From NCBI GenBank assembly GCA_020809705.1, contig CP085829.1, positions 4,278,001 to 4,342,000 of the forward strand: a stretch of DNA of 64,000 nt, in the 5' to 3' direction. Every line of letters starts with the position of its first letter. The stretch's first letter is position 1. Below are positions 22,301 to 34,121 of this stretch, piece by piece. Under the pieces are notes generated by a model. That model was given only the letters and a program-made list of their open reading frames with translations. It did not search any database and was not told the origin of the DNA. Made by a program: the position numbers and the translations under genes. Source of the stretch: Calonectria ilicicola (Eukaryota > Ascomycota > Sordariomycetes > Hypocreales > Nectriaceae).

Positions 22301-25300
22301 GATCTCCCCAATTACTCTTGGAACTACACAACAAAATACTGGCACGAAAGCGAGGCCAGCAAGGAATGGCGCTTCCGCAAGTTCTTGCACCATGATCTCT
22401 TGGGTAACAAGGTCTTGGCTACTTCGTGGAATGCGCCATCGTGGAAGAAGCACCTCAAACTTTCTGACCTTCCTTGGCTTAATGACCACAAGATGGGCAC
22501 TGACGTTGTCTTCCCTGGAGCTGGTTATGTTGCCATGGCCATCGAGGCTGTTTACCAAACAACCTTTTCTCTCACTGATGAAGATGAGACAAAGGAGTTG
22601 GAAGCTGAAGGCTACCACTACCAGCTTCGGGACATCAAGTTCTCCAAGGCTCTCGTGCTTGATGAGACGACTGACGCTGCAGTCATGCTGAACCTTACTC
22701 CTACTCAAGGCCTTAAGTCCAAGTGGTACAAGTTTGAGGTCATCTCAACGGTGGGAGGCGAGGCCCTCACCACCACCAGCCACAGCTCTGGTTTCATTCG
22801 TCTCAACAAGGGACTCTTCCAGAACCCTCCATCCGACCCCGAGACGCTCAAGCTTCCTCTGAAGCACACCACCCCCGCCAAGTTGTGGTACAGCTCTATG
22901 GCAGATGCCGGCTATGGTTTCGGTCCATCCTTCCACAAGCAGATCACGATTGAGTCAACTCTTGGACAGCCCAAGAGTAGATCTTTGGTCAACCTGACCT
23001 CGCCTGATTCCAAGTGGAAGCAGTCCTACTACCCTCTTCATCCTGCAGTTATGGACGGCTGCTTCCAGACAGTGTCTCCTTCTCTGTGGGATGGCGACCG
23101 CAGTGCAGTCAATACCCTTCTTGTTCCTGCTGGGGTGGATAGCCTATTTATCTCTGCACTCCCCCAGGGCAAGCTTCCAGAGGTTGGCCTCTCTGTTTCT
23201 TCTGCGAAGTACCTTGGCAGAGGACGCCTTGAGGACAAGATCCATTACGCATCTTACGCTTCCGTCTATCACCCGGAGACTGGCGAGGCCATCTTTGATA
23301 TGAAAGGATTGCGTTACCATAGGCTGGAGACGCAGAATGCTTCTTTGGAGCCCTATCCTTACACTCGTCTGGAGTGGAAGCCTGACTTTGGGTATCTTGG
23401 CGATGCCAAGAAGCTTCAAGCTGCTCTCGAAGCCACCAAGGCTAAGCAAGCTTCATCTGTTCACAACGTCATCGACTTTGCTGCCCATAAGCAACCTCAT
23501 TTGGCTGTGGTGGAGATCAACCTGATCCGAAATGATGTCTCTAGCTTGTGGCTCGAAAAGTCCGCATCTAAGCATGCAACCCGTGCAGCATGCCGAGCCT
23601 ACCAGCTCATCAGCAAATTTCCTGATGCTGTTCTTGAGGCCGAGAAGCTCTACGCAGGATCTGCCAATGCTAAATTTACTTTATTGGACCCCACTGTAGA
23701 GGGATTTGAGGCCCCGGGTGGAGCCTACGATCTTGCCGTCGTCAAGCTGCCTTCTACCTTGAGTACCAATGCAGATATTCTCATCTCCAACGTCCAGAAG
23801 CTTGTCTCTGAAAACGGCACCGTGTTGTTTATTCGCGGATCTGAGACAGAGGCTCGCGTGAATGGGGAGGTGAACGGTGAAGTCTCTGGGGGAGACATTT
23901 GTGCTTCTCTTGAGAAGTCTGACTTTAAGAACATTGGTGAAATTCCTGATGGACATGGCGCCATCATCGTTGCTTCCAAGGCTTTGGCACAAGATGCTCA
24001 GCGTGGCAATGTCGCCCTAGTCCGGCTCTCTGAGACGTCAGAAATAACTGCACTTGCTGCAAAGGCTCTGTCAAAACTTGGATGGTCGCTTACCGAGCAC
24101 ATTTCTTCCGTCGAGGTTGTTCCAGCCAAGAGCACTGTGCTTGTTCTTGACGAGCTGTCCCAGCCTCTTCTCACAACCGTCACTGACGCCCAGTGGAACG
24201 CCATCAAGGAGCTTGTGCGCAAGGAGTGCAACATTCTCTGGATCACTCAAGGCGCACAGATGGTTGTCAAGAACCCTCATGCTTCTGTGGCTCAGGGTGT
24301 GTTCCGAAGTGTTCGTTCTGAGGAGCCTTTGCTGAACATTATTACTCTCGATGTTGAATCAAAGGCGACCGACGCGCTTACAAACACTGTAGACGCAATT
24401 GACAATCTGCTTCAATTGGTCAAGAACAAGCCCAGCCAAGATAGCAACGACTTTGAGTTTGTTGAACGTGGCGGCATCCTTTACGTTCCTCGAATTCTCC
24501 CTGACGAGGGGCTTCAGGCCGCCCAAGCTGATGGTGAAGGATCCAGCGGTCGCACTGTTGCTCTTCATGAGTCAAAGTCTACTATCCGTCTCATCACTGG
24601 AAAGAAAGGTGATATTGACTCTTTGAATTGGACTGAGATTCCTTCAAGCGAGGCCACTGAACTAGAGCCTGGCTACCTGGAGGTTGAGATTTACGCATCC
24701 AGTCTCAACTTTAAGGATGTTATCGTGGCCATGGGTATTATTCCCGAGAACGAGCACTTGCTCGGTCTTGATGGTGCTGGCATCGTCACCCGAGTCGGTC
24801 CTGGTATTACTGACCGCCATGTTGGGCAGCGTGTCGCTGTCCTTGAGCGAGGTACACTGGCAAACCGTGTCATCACACCTCGAGAGTACACCATGACGAT
24901 CCCCGACAGCATGTCTTTCGAGGAGGGTGCCACTATGCCTTTGGTCTATGTGACCAGCATGGAGTCGCTATTTGGCCTTGCCAACATTCGACAGGGACAT
25001 AAGGTCCTGATTCACTCTGCCGCTGGTGGAATTGGTATTTCCAGCATCCAACTTTGCAAGTACAAGGGCTGCGAGGTATGTGACTAATGCAGTTACTGAA
25101 ATTTTATTCCTACTAACCCTTCATAGATCTTTGCGACCGTTGGATCTGATGACAAGCGTCAATTCCTCAAGGACTCATTCGGCATTCCCGACGACCACAT
25201 TTTCTCGTCGCGAAGCACCAAGTTTGCCAAGCAGATCCTCGAGGCCACTAACGGTTACGGTGTGGATGTTATTCTCAACTCTCTCACTGGTGAGCTGTTG

Positions 25301-26976
25301 GAAGAAAGCTGGCGCATCATTGCTACCGCTGGTACCATGGTCGAGATTGGCAAGCAAGATATTCTTGAGCGACGTTCGCTTCCCATGGAACCTTTTGGGC
25401 GAAATGCCTCGTTCCGTGCATTGGATTTGTCGCTGAAGGAGTTCCCCAAGAAAGTGGTCGGAGAGTAAGTGTTCAGTTTGGTTCCAGTACCTGAATCAGC
25501 CTAACAAAGATGCAGGCATCTTGATCTGCTGTCAGAGCTCGTTCGACAAGGCCACATGAAGCCAATTAACCCAATCAAGGTGTTTTCGTTTGAAGAAATC
25601 GGAGACGCCTTCCGATTCCTGGGTAGCGGCAAGCACATTGGAAAGCTGATCATTTCCAATGGCGACAAGAAAGATTCTCAAATCACTGTGAGTCGGGTTA
25701 ATTTGGGGATAAAGACGAAGGCGTTAACATTTATTACAGGTTAAGCCTCCTAAGCGCAGCTTGCAAAGGTCCTTGAACCCGAAGCACTCATATCTTGTTG
25801 TTGGTGGTCTGAAGGGTCTCTGTGGTAACCTGGCTATCTGGCTCGCCAAGAACGGAGCAAAGCACTTGAGCATCATGTCCCGAAGTGGCTCTGCTGATGA
25901 GAAGTCTCTTGGTGTGATCAAGGATATTGAAGCCCAAGGATGTGCTGTTGAGCTTCTGAAGGGAGATGTGGCTAATGTTGACGATGTGCGGCGCTGCCTG
26001 AGCTCGACTTCGGTGCCCATTGGTGGTATTATCCAGGGAGCTATGCTTCTTCGGGTGAGTATCCCGAATTTTTCTTTGGATTTATTACAAATGACTGACT
26101 GTGAAATAGGACCGCATGTTCGACTCCATGACCCACCAAGAATACCACGAGGCGCTTGCTTGCAAGGTGCGAGGAACTTGGAACCTTCACACCGTGTCGC
26201 AGGAGCTCAAGCTGCCACTGAGCTTCTTCACCATGCTGTCCTCTATCTCTGGTATTATTGGACAGAAGGGGCAAACCAACTACTCTGGTGGTAACACGTT
26301 CCTTGATGCTCTTGCGGTCTACCGCCGCCACACCTTGGGACTGCCTGCCGCAACGGTCAACCTGGGTATCATTGAAGGCATTGGATACCTGGCTGAGCAC
26401 GATGACGTGCACAAGCAACTAACCCGAAACTTGGATACATGGGCTCCCATCAATGAGGCCAAGCTTCGCCGTATCCTTGAATTCTCCGTGTATCAGCAAG
26501 ATCTGGACATTGCTCGGCTGCCAAGCCCGGCTAGTGTTACACAGATGATTACCGGCATGCAGATACCCCTGCCCGGTGATACTGATCTTTTCCGCGATGC
26601 TCGGTTTACTGGTCTTCACATTACCAGTGGCAAGGAAGGAGATGCAGCACAGTCGGGCGACCGGGATGATAAGGAGCTGCAGACATTCCTGCTGTTGATT
26701 AAGACGAAGGGAACCGACCCCAATGCTCTCCTCGCAGCTGCAGTGGAGCTTGCGAACAGCAAATTTACAAAGCTGCTGCGTCTCGCTGAGCCCATGGAAC
26801 CGAGTCGCCCGATGAGCATTTACGGGCTCGACTCTCTGGTGGCGGTCGAGTTCCGAAATTGGGCCCGAACGACGCTGAGCGTTGAGCTGTCGACTTTGGA
26901 GATTACCAACGCGCAGAGTTTGATTGCGCTTTGCGAAAAGATTGTGGCCAAGGCTGCAGCCGCCTTGGCTGCATAG
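19314..26976 (+). CDS. Highly reducing type I polyketide synthase, KS-AT-DH-(psiMT)-ER-KR-ACP, 2439 aa
   Basis: The model is join(19314..19770, 19844..19961, 20023..25075, 25127..25464, 25516..25687, 25740..26054, 26110..26976); all six introns are GT-AG and every phase fits. Domains and catalytic residues: KS about 27-455 (Cys199 in DTACSG, His336 in HGTGTPAGD, His376 in NIGHSE); AT about 585-900 (Ser682 in GHSSGE); DH about 975-1295 (His1014 in [12 protein letters not shown], Asp1203 in [10 protein letters not shown]); ER about 1725-2045 ([14 protein letters not shown]); KR about 2060-2240 (GGLKGLCG; Tyr2209 in TNYSGGN); ACP about 2360-2435 (Ser2393 in GLDSL). All reducing domains look active. 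The region about 1310-1600, where HR-PKSs carry a C-methyltransferase, has no glycine-rich SAM motif and looks degenerate, so an unmethylated chain is expected. There is no thioesterase or reductase terminus; the divergent hydrolase probably releases the product. The product is unknown. Confidence 0.96.
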
Positions 26977-27641
26977 AAATGACGGGTTTGATGATGGATT
27001 TAAATTGGTGTTTGGGTTGGACAAGTATGGCGCTGTTTCGGATTGATTGGCTTGGGCGTGTACGTTTTTTGGTATTTCTGAATTGATTTTATTTTTGCTG
27101 TTAATTCCGCTGCTCAGGTGGGGTGATTGTTTATGTGAATCGGATGAGAGTGATACGCATCATCTATCGCGTTGAGACGATGGGGGTTCGTTGAACCACT
27201 CATATCCTAAGGAGATATTTATCCGCGTATATGATTTTTTATTCTTATTTACCCTTGCTTATGTTCGCTTTTGTTTATTTCCGCCTTTTATCACAATCTT
27301 GGCCCAGTAGTGTGATGTCATGACGTGTATAGTACAGCTTGCTTTTTTTCTCTGCCACCAACACACACACACACACACACAAACACACCTGTTGGCTCTG
27401 TGAACAGCTTGATGCGATGCCGCAGCACGTGCACTAGCATTCCCACCAAATTTGATTGACGCAAAGCGGGGTGACAAGTGTCACGGCACTGTACTTGCAA
27501 GTCCCACCAATGAGCCATGGCCTCTTGTGCAACATGCAGACGGAAAAGCAAACAAAAAAACTCTCCCTTTTCAACCGCGCCAGAGACACCTCCTCACCAC
27601 CGCCATTTCATCATCCCTTCATTCTCACGCAAATCCCCATC
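26977..27641. other. PKS 3' flank and F-box gene promoter, with CA microsatellite
   Basis: This is T-rich 3' flank, then an (AC)n run at about 27360-27380 continued by AAACACACC, then the upstream region of the next gene. No further gene is seen. Confidence 0.6.
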
Positions 27642-30534
27642 ATGGATCCCGATGATTGCGTATGCGTGTTGTGTGGTGCGTCTCCGTTTGACCTGAAATA
27701 CCAAGAGCATGATGTGATCTGGCCGCCTGAGCTGCACATGGAGGATGCGGATACATCGTGGATGGCGGACATAAGTCTGATCGGAGAGAATCCAGACTCC
27801 GTTATCGATGGAGGGTGAGTGGAAGACGGTGAATTACACTCGATGCGAATCCCAGTACTGACTGACCTTCTGAACAGCGTCTTTGTTGCCCACCCTGTGA
27901 TGCATTGCGGTGGTAATTATTTCTGCTTGATGCCAGCCGATGAAGTGGTAGCAAATGATAGGAACCACGTCAAACTACTTGAAGTGTAAGGATCGCCATT
28001 TTCCCATTCACATGGATTCAATCATAATGCTTGGTGTTAGTTATGGTTGGAACAAATCGACGCGCTTAATATTCCCGATTCACTCTTCCTGTTTCCAAAT
28101 TCTCGGCGAGGCCCTATACCCGCGCCACATAGACAATGAAATGGTGTATAAAACACTTTTGTTGCTATGGGATCATGGGGATCAAAAGAAACCAAAGCCC
28201 TTGTTGGACTATGGTTCTCCCTATGAACCCATGTCCTATGACTGGATGCTAGATAAAGCGACCGCTATCTTTGCACACTCCCCGTTTCCTAGTTTGCAAT
28301 TTGATACCTTTTACCTCTCTCTAGCCCATTCTTACAACCCCCAAGAATACCAAACGCCTCCCATTGGAGACTCTGCAGGCCATGGCACCGATGTCTTCTC
28401 TTGTTTAGCGCCCGAGCTTTTCCTCCGAATCATGGATCACTTGGACGTACCGTCCATTGGCAACTGGAGGATCGCCTCAAGACCAGCTGCCAGGATTGAA
28501 CTCACAAACGGTTTCTGGAAATCAATGTGTTCGAACAATATGCCCTGGGTATATGATATTCCTCCTCTCGATAAAGGCTCGAAGCAAGATATTGATTGGA
28601 AGAAAATGTACCGATGTCTTGATGACGCAACCCATCTTGACCATCCTTCCGTCTTCCGCCCGCTTGCGAATCGGAAACGAATCTGGAAAACATGCCAGCA
28701 GTTTGTAGAGAAGTATGATCAAATTGATCAACAACGGCCACTGCTATCCAATGAGATCCTCACCACCGCCGTATCAACACCGTTATCCCGCCTAGTGTTT
28801 CCAGAGGATTACGATTCCGACATGAAGGCCATCAATTTGGTTGGTTCCTTTTCGGAGCTTGAATACCAGCAGCCCACCATTTCTATATCTTGGTCGGATA
28901 AAAATGAGCTAGCGAAGATTGATGTTAATGATGAGGCCTCGGAGTCGTCTGCATCGTTTGGCCACCAAGACCACATCCGAATCCCGGAAAATGATTGGCT
29001 AACGGGATTCATTGTCACGACCCGAAGAAAAGCATCGACAGAGCGGAGTTTAACAGACCATACTCGTGATATTATCGGCATTAGCGTCTTGTTCGTGAAT
29101 CAGGCTCCGATTCAATGCGGACAGTCCAAAGGCGATCAGCGTCTTATTCACGTCTCGCCTGGCTCATTCGTTGTGGGTCTACTAGTTTCCTCGTCAATGA
29201 CGACAGGCAAATTACAACGCCTTGCCTTTGTACAACAACCCCTCGAAAAGGTGACGCTTGAGACCCAACGACGGCTCACTCGTAGTATCCCCGAACCATT
29301 CAACCCATCGATATCCAGATTTCTTTGGAAGAATCAGCTCCCAGCACGCGACCTTGGCGCATTTCCCTACGACATAACTTCTGTCGACGACATTGCAACT
29401 TTGGACTTTTGTTCAGTTGAAACGCTCGTATTCGGGCGCACTGAAGAACAACTTTCACAGATTGTTTCATTTGCTGTCGACACTCGTTTTCGAATGTTTA
29501 GAGTCGAATACCTAGATGGTGGAACACAAAGCATTGGCCCAAGATTCGGGATTTGCAAGTCACTCAAAATCGACGGTCCTGGAGGAGAGCGAATAACACA
29601 TTTCTATCGCGCGTGCTCCCGGTTAAGGTTAAGATTGAAGATGAGCTTGCGTTTTGTGACCAACTTCGGACGGCAGCTGGTTCTCGGTCTTCCAGCGCCG
29701 CTCGAGCAACGATGTCCTCCTCTTGTGCCGGGACTATCAAACCACGATGATCCTCTAGTCGGGATTTATTCGGCTTGGAATTACCATAATCCATATTCGC
29801 TTGCACTGAATGTCTGTGCATTCGCTGCTCCTCATGCACCCGAGCTTGAAGCATCGCCATTGGTACAGTCACATGGACTATGCTGGGAACCAGCTCCACC
29901 ACCCGCCTCTGCTATCCGAGTTGGTCAAATATATGGAATGACCCATTACTTTAGGGGCGGCGAGCCCATTGGTGCCCAAATAATTCCTGCATCATGGCTC
30001 GATTGTCGCCGTCCATTGAGAAGTATCAAGGCCAGTGTAGGCGAAAATCATTGGGCATCCTCGCCCGCATGTTCCTTGATTTTCACCTATGCGGACAATG
30101 GCGAAGTTGCTGCAGTTGGCCCAGACTTATTTTTTCCTGAGTCTCCGTTGTTAACGTATGAGGCAATGGAGGGTTCAGATACGGAGGTTTCTGCGACCAC
30201 CGGATCCGGAAGCGATGGGAAATCTGGTCATGAGCGTTATGCATCCGAAACATGGGCAGTGAATGGATTAAAGCTCAAATGTTTGCGCATGTGGCATGAT
30301 GTTGAGAAAGTGCGGGCATTTCAATTTGTCGCAGAAAATGAAACTGAAAGTCCGGTTTTCGGTGGTAAGTATGCGTGTGAGCATTACACTTTGGCTGAGA
30401 TACATTTCTCCGGCTCTGGTAACAACCATGCAGATGGCATCGCGCTTTTCATCATTAACGACAAAACGGCCTCCTTTTCATGTTCCATGTCTATTGCGGG
30501 TATTCAGGCGATGCAAATGATTGAATCAAGTTAG
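27642..30534 (+). CDS. F-box protein of unknown substrate, 924 aa
   Basis: The model is join(27642..27814, 27878..27985, 28041..30534). The first intron has donor GTGAGT and acceptor GAACAG. The second is a 55-nt GTAAGG-to-GTTAG intron with a weak branch site, proposed because exon 2 otherwise hits a stop three bases later and because its removal restores the main frame exactly. The N-terminus carries CVCVLCG and later FPIHSSCFQIL, the pattern seen before the F-box in a large family of fungal F-box proteins. The F-box itself is at about residues 211-255 (LAPELFLRIMDHLDVPSIGNWRIASR). The rest has no domain I know. F-box proteins recruit targets to SCF ubiquitin ligases through Skp1; the target here is unknown. 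It follows the PKS but nothing ties it to that pathway. If the second intron is wrong, this would be a frameshifted gene. Confidence 0.75.
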
Positions 30535-31145
30535 CTAAATTATTGATTTATTTGTTTATCTAATATTTATTTTTACAAGTTAGGAGGTGACTCTAGCAAG
30601 GAAAAAAATGAGCGGGGGTATAATGTTACAGAGGTTGTACTGTATATCTATTATAGTGCGCCTATTACTAACAAATGCTGAAGGAATAGTATAGTACATC
30701 CAATACTAATTCTGCCCGTTTCCTACAACCCGGCTTGCTTTTTTATTCTTCATGGATCTAATGGGGCCCGGATATGGAGACCTATCAACGCCGCTTGCCC
30801 AACATTATTGTGTAACCACTCCGAAGCGCGTCTATCTTGATGGCAACTGGTATATTAACCTGGTAATACTCCGCCGCTTCATGCTGAGCCCTAGGGCTTA
30901 TGGCCGCCAATCAGAATGCAATGGACGGGGATTTTAGAATGGGAAGGTTGATAGGTGGCGATAAAATTAGACGGTGGTATCTCATAAGCGATGAATATTG
31001 AGAACAGCCAGACGCCAGAAGGTCGTCGCAATGTGAAATGAGTCGATGATGAGAATTCGCAGCCGCCAATTCGTTGCAATAGCAGTTTGCCCTCCCCTGC
31101 GCCTTGAAAACCGACAAGTAGCCAACTCTTTAATTCACACAACTT
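30535..31145. other. Convergent intergenic region
   Basis: A/T-rich 3' flank of the F-box gene, then the 3' flank of the facing DUF1304 gene. No gene is seen. Confidence 0.6.
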
Positions 31146-31511
31146 TTAAAAGCCAGCCAAGACCAGGCCGAGCGAGATGGCGGCAGGAATGGCCTGCACC
31201 CGGAAGATTTTGGGGCCAACAGTAAGGCCACCGTAGATACCGGCCACCTCGACGCATCCAAGGAAGAATAGGCGGAGCTGTCGCGCAAAGCTGGGGTCAG
31301 GGTGGATCAGACCCCAGAAGAGTCCCGCAGCGAGAAAGCCGTTGTATAGGCCTTGGTTGGCGCCCAGAGTTTTCGTCTTCTCAGCGAAGTCGGGAGCCAG
31401 CTTGAAAGCCTTGTGGCCACGGGGCGTGTTCCACAGAAACATCTCGAGGACCAAGATGTAAACGTGTTCAAGGCCGATGAGGCCGGTGGCGACGAGTCCT
31501 GCAATGGCCAT
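31146..31511 (-). CDS. DUF1304 family integral membrane protein, 121 aa
   Basis: Single-exon small membrane protein of the DUF1304 family, found in bacteria and fungi, with unknown function. The family pattern is plain: LEHVYILVLEMFLW near the N-terminus, then TPRGHKAF, and TLGANQGLYNGFLAAGLFWGL in the middle. About four hydrophobic spans fill the protein and its length is normal for the family. No operon-like context; the neighbouring MFS gene is on the same strand but separated by 0.66 kb. Confidence 0.93.
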   Translation of the reverse strand: MAIAGLVATGLIGLEHVYILVLEMFLWNTPRGHKAFKLAPDFAEKTKTLGANQGLYNGFLAAGLFWGLIHPDPSFARQLRLFFLGCVEVAGIYGGLTVGPKIFRVQAIPAAISLGLVLAGF

Positions 31512-32170
31512 TTTTGGGAGCGAAATTTGTGTTCTTTGAAGGAGTGATTGTGTAGAGCGTGGTGGTTGAGGGAGAGGGAGAATGGTGACAAGACAGATGG
31601 CTACGGCAATTCACACTTATTTCAATATCTGAATCCGTCAGGATGGAGCAATCACGGGCTCACCGAGCCTCGGCTCGTTAACGAAAATGGGAGGATTCGT
31701 TGGTTGGTGCAGGGGTGCGGATAATTGATGATGCGGGAAATACGAGCTTTTTGAATTAAGCTTCTTTGTGGGAGCGCTGGTGCTGTAAAAATCACTAGGA
31801 AGCAGGGCGTCGCCAAGCATTTATATTGGTTAGCTTGCGGCCAGTTCGCACGGTTGCCCTTTTGAGAGACCTGAAGCAGGCCCCATCTTGTTTCACAGTT
31901 GTTGCACTCGCTACATTTATTTTGCAGAATAAATTCTTTGCAGTCGGACATGCTGGCTATATTTCAATTCAAGTGCAGCAGCAGCAGCAGCGCACAAATC
32001 ATGGTATCTTGCTATGTACAATTCCCAGCACAGTCGGCTCCTGGCGACAGCATGATTAAGTTAATTGAAGTAAGTGGTGGTTTTGGCGACAGTGAAAAAA
32101 ACCATCGGCCTCGAAAAAACAATACAAATAATTAGCCGGGGATTGACCCAGCCCAGTTGCGGGTCGCCGC
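31512..32170. other. DUF1304 promoter and MFS gene 3' flank
   Basis: Contains a short GCA repeat (about 31974-31991) and otherwise A/T-rich spacer. No gene is seen. Confidence 0.55.
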
Positions 32171-34121
32171 TTAGTACGCAAATCGGAAATCAAGTCGCTT
32201 GTTGCCGTCCTTCTCTCGCGCCTCGTTGTCGTTTTGGTAGTCGGCCTTTTGCTCAGGAGTCATTGCCTCCCACTGAGCAATCTTCCTCTTGTTGAGGTGG
32301 ATGATCCACTGGCGCTGCGCGATAAAGGTGACAACCGAGAGGGCCAGGATCGAGACGCACACCTTGTTGCCGGTCTTGTAGTATGGAGAATCCCAGGATC
32401 TGTAGATCTGGCTGCCAATGACACTTCCCCTGTTCCATTGTGTTAGCACGGACTAGTCAGATATATCATGGCGGGGTTGGGACATACATCTGGACAATGA
32501 CGTTATAAGTGGCAGCGGCAATAGCTCGCTTCTTGACATCAAAGGAGTTCTCAGAGATCCACGAGCTGACAATTGGGTGGAAGTATGGGTAACCAGAGAT
32601 GAGAGTAATAATGCCAAATCGGCCCCATTCGCGACCTTCATTGGGAATGGTCAAAAGCGCGACAAACATGGGAAGCGACCAAATCTCGCCAATCAGGCAG
32701 TGGAAGGATCGCTCGTTGAAGTACTCTGAACTGTATGCCAGTGTCAACATGGTGATGATCTGGAGAGCGGCAGAGGGAGCGGTAAGCAGGTTGCTGGCGA
32801 GAGTGCTGAACTTGCCGGCACGCTTAAGAGTCAGGGTCAAGTAAGCTGTGACAGGAGTGGCGGGAATGTAGGCAACGAGACCAATGAAGTACAGGCCCCA
32901 GAGAGAAGGGTCGGTCCAGGCGCCCTTGACGTCCTGCCAGGTGGCGGGTTCCTTGATGGCAGTGAGACCCTTGGCAGGGTCGTCACGGAGAATGCGGTTG
33001 ATCATGATGACCTCCTCTCGCTCAGTATACCAGGGCTTGCGCCAGAAGAAGGTGACGGTTCCAGTGGGTGAAGTGGGGAGGTAGGCCATGGAAAGAATAC
33101 CAATGACAACGGTGAGGACACCCTCGAGAAGCAGAAGCCAGAACCATCCAGTCTTGCCAGCAACACCACGCATCTCGATGAAGCCCGCAGCCAACAAAGC
33201 AGAGATGACACGAGCAATGTTAAGGGTGGACCAGAAGGCCGCCAGACGGATAGAGAGCTCCTTGGAGGTGTAAAAGTAGGTGGCCATGAGGATGACACCG
33301 GGGATGAAACCACCCTCGCAAAGCCCAATCAAGGCGCGAGTGATGTAGAAAGAGGTTCGACCAGTCATGAAGGCCTGGAAGGTTGCTGTGATATTTTGGT
33401 TAGTTTCTGGGCTCTTCATTTGGCTTGTGAGTTTTAGTTCCGCCACAACTTACAGACAATGCCCCAAGCAACCATGAGCTATTAGACATGACTGTTAGTT
33501 TCCATTCGACTTTAATTTGGTTGAAGCTGGATTTCTTCCGTACCTTGGGCAAGACATTCTTGAAACCATATCTCTTGGTGAGGAACTGAACGGGGAATTC
33601 AGCTGTGAGGAAGCAAAGCAGCTGGATGGTGGTTCCCTGGACGAAGAGTCAATATTTGCAACAATGATGCAATTCGTACACATCATATTTTTCTTTTCTT
33701 TTTAAACTTACGTTGTTGTAGTCGTCGGATGTCAATCCAAGGTCGTCCAATAGGTTATCGGCGAGCGCGTTGCTGATGTTACCTCGGTCCAGTTGCAGGC
33801 CAAAGAACTGGGCCCCCCTTGTTAGCGGAACTGATCGACTGTGGGGAAGAAGCGGCCAGCGGGGGTGGTGCATAATTAACTTACCATGAGGCAGAGCCAT
33901 GTGAGGAGTCGAAGATCAGTTTTTCGAACGGCTGCCTTCTCCTCCTCGGGCGTCCATTCGGCGGTTGGGTCCCATCGGTGGCCACCCTCGTACGATTCAT
34001 GAGGTGGGAGCGCCGAGTGAAGGTTTTCACGGCCGACTTCGACTTGGACCTTGGAGACGTCGGCTGACGAGGTCCGCTTGACGTCGGCGGGACGCGCCGC
34101 AATGTCTGAACTGGAGCCCAT
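32171..34121 (-). CDS. MFS transporter, anion:cation symporter (allantoate permease/Dal5-like) family, 535 aa
   Basis: The model is complement(32171..32429, 32488..33385, 33454..33478, 33544..33636, 33712..33807, 33885..34121): six exons, five introns, all phases exact. The exon at 33454-33478 is only 25 nt. The protein has a polar N-terminus and about 12 membrane spans. Family marks are LDRGNISNALADNL after the first span, TKRYG before the second repeat, and GRTSFYITRALIGLCEGGFIPG, all typical of the Dal5/Tna1/Soa1 group that imports organic anions such as allantoate, nicotinate, pantothenate, vitamins and sulfonates. It is divergently paired with a TauD-type dioxygenase. Because the yeast sulfonate carrier Soa1 belongs to this family, sulfonate import is a reasonable guess for this gene, but the substrate cannot be read from sequence. 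Confidence 0.9.

Noticed and set aside
27360..27392. CA-repeat region as a possible CRISPR or structured repeat
   Set aside because: Simple dinucleotide microsatellite; CRISPR arrays are not expected in fungi.
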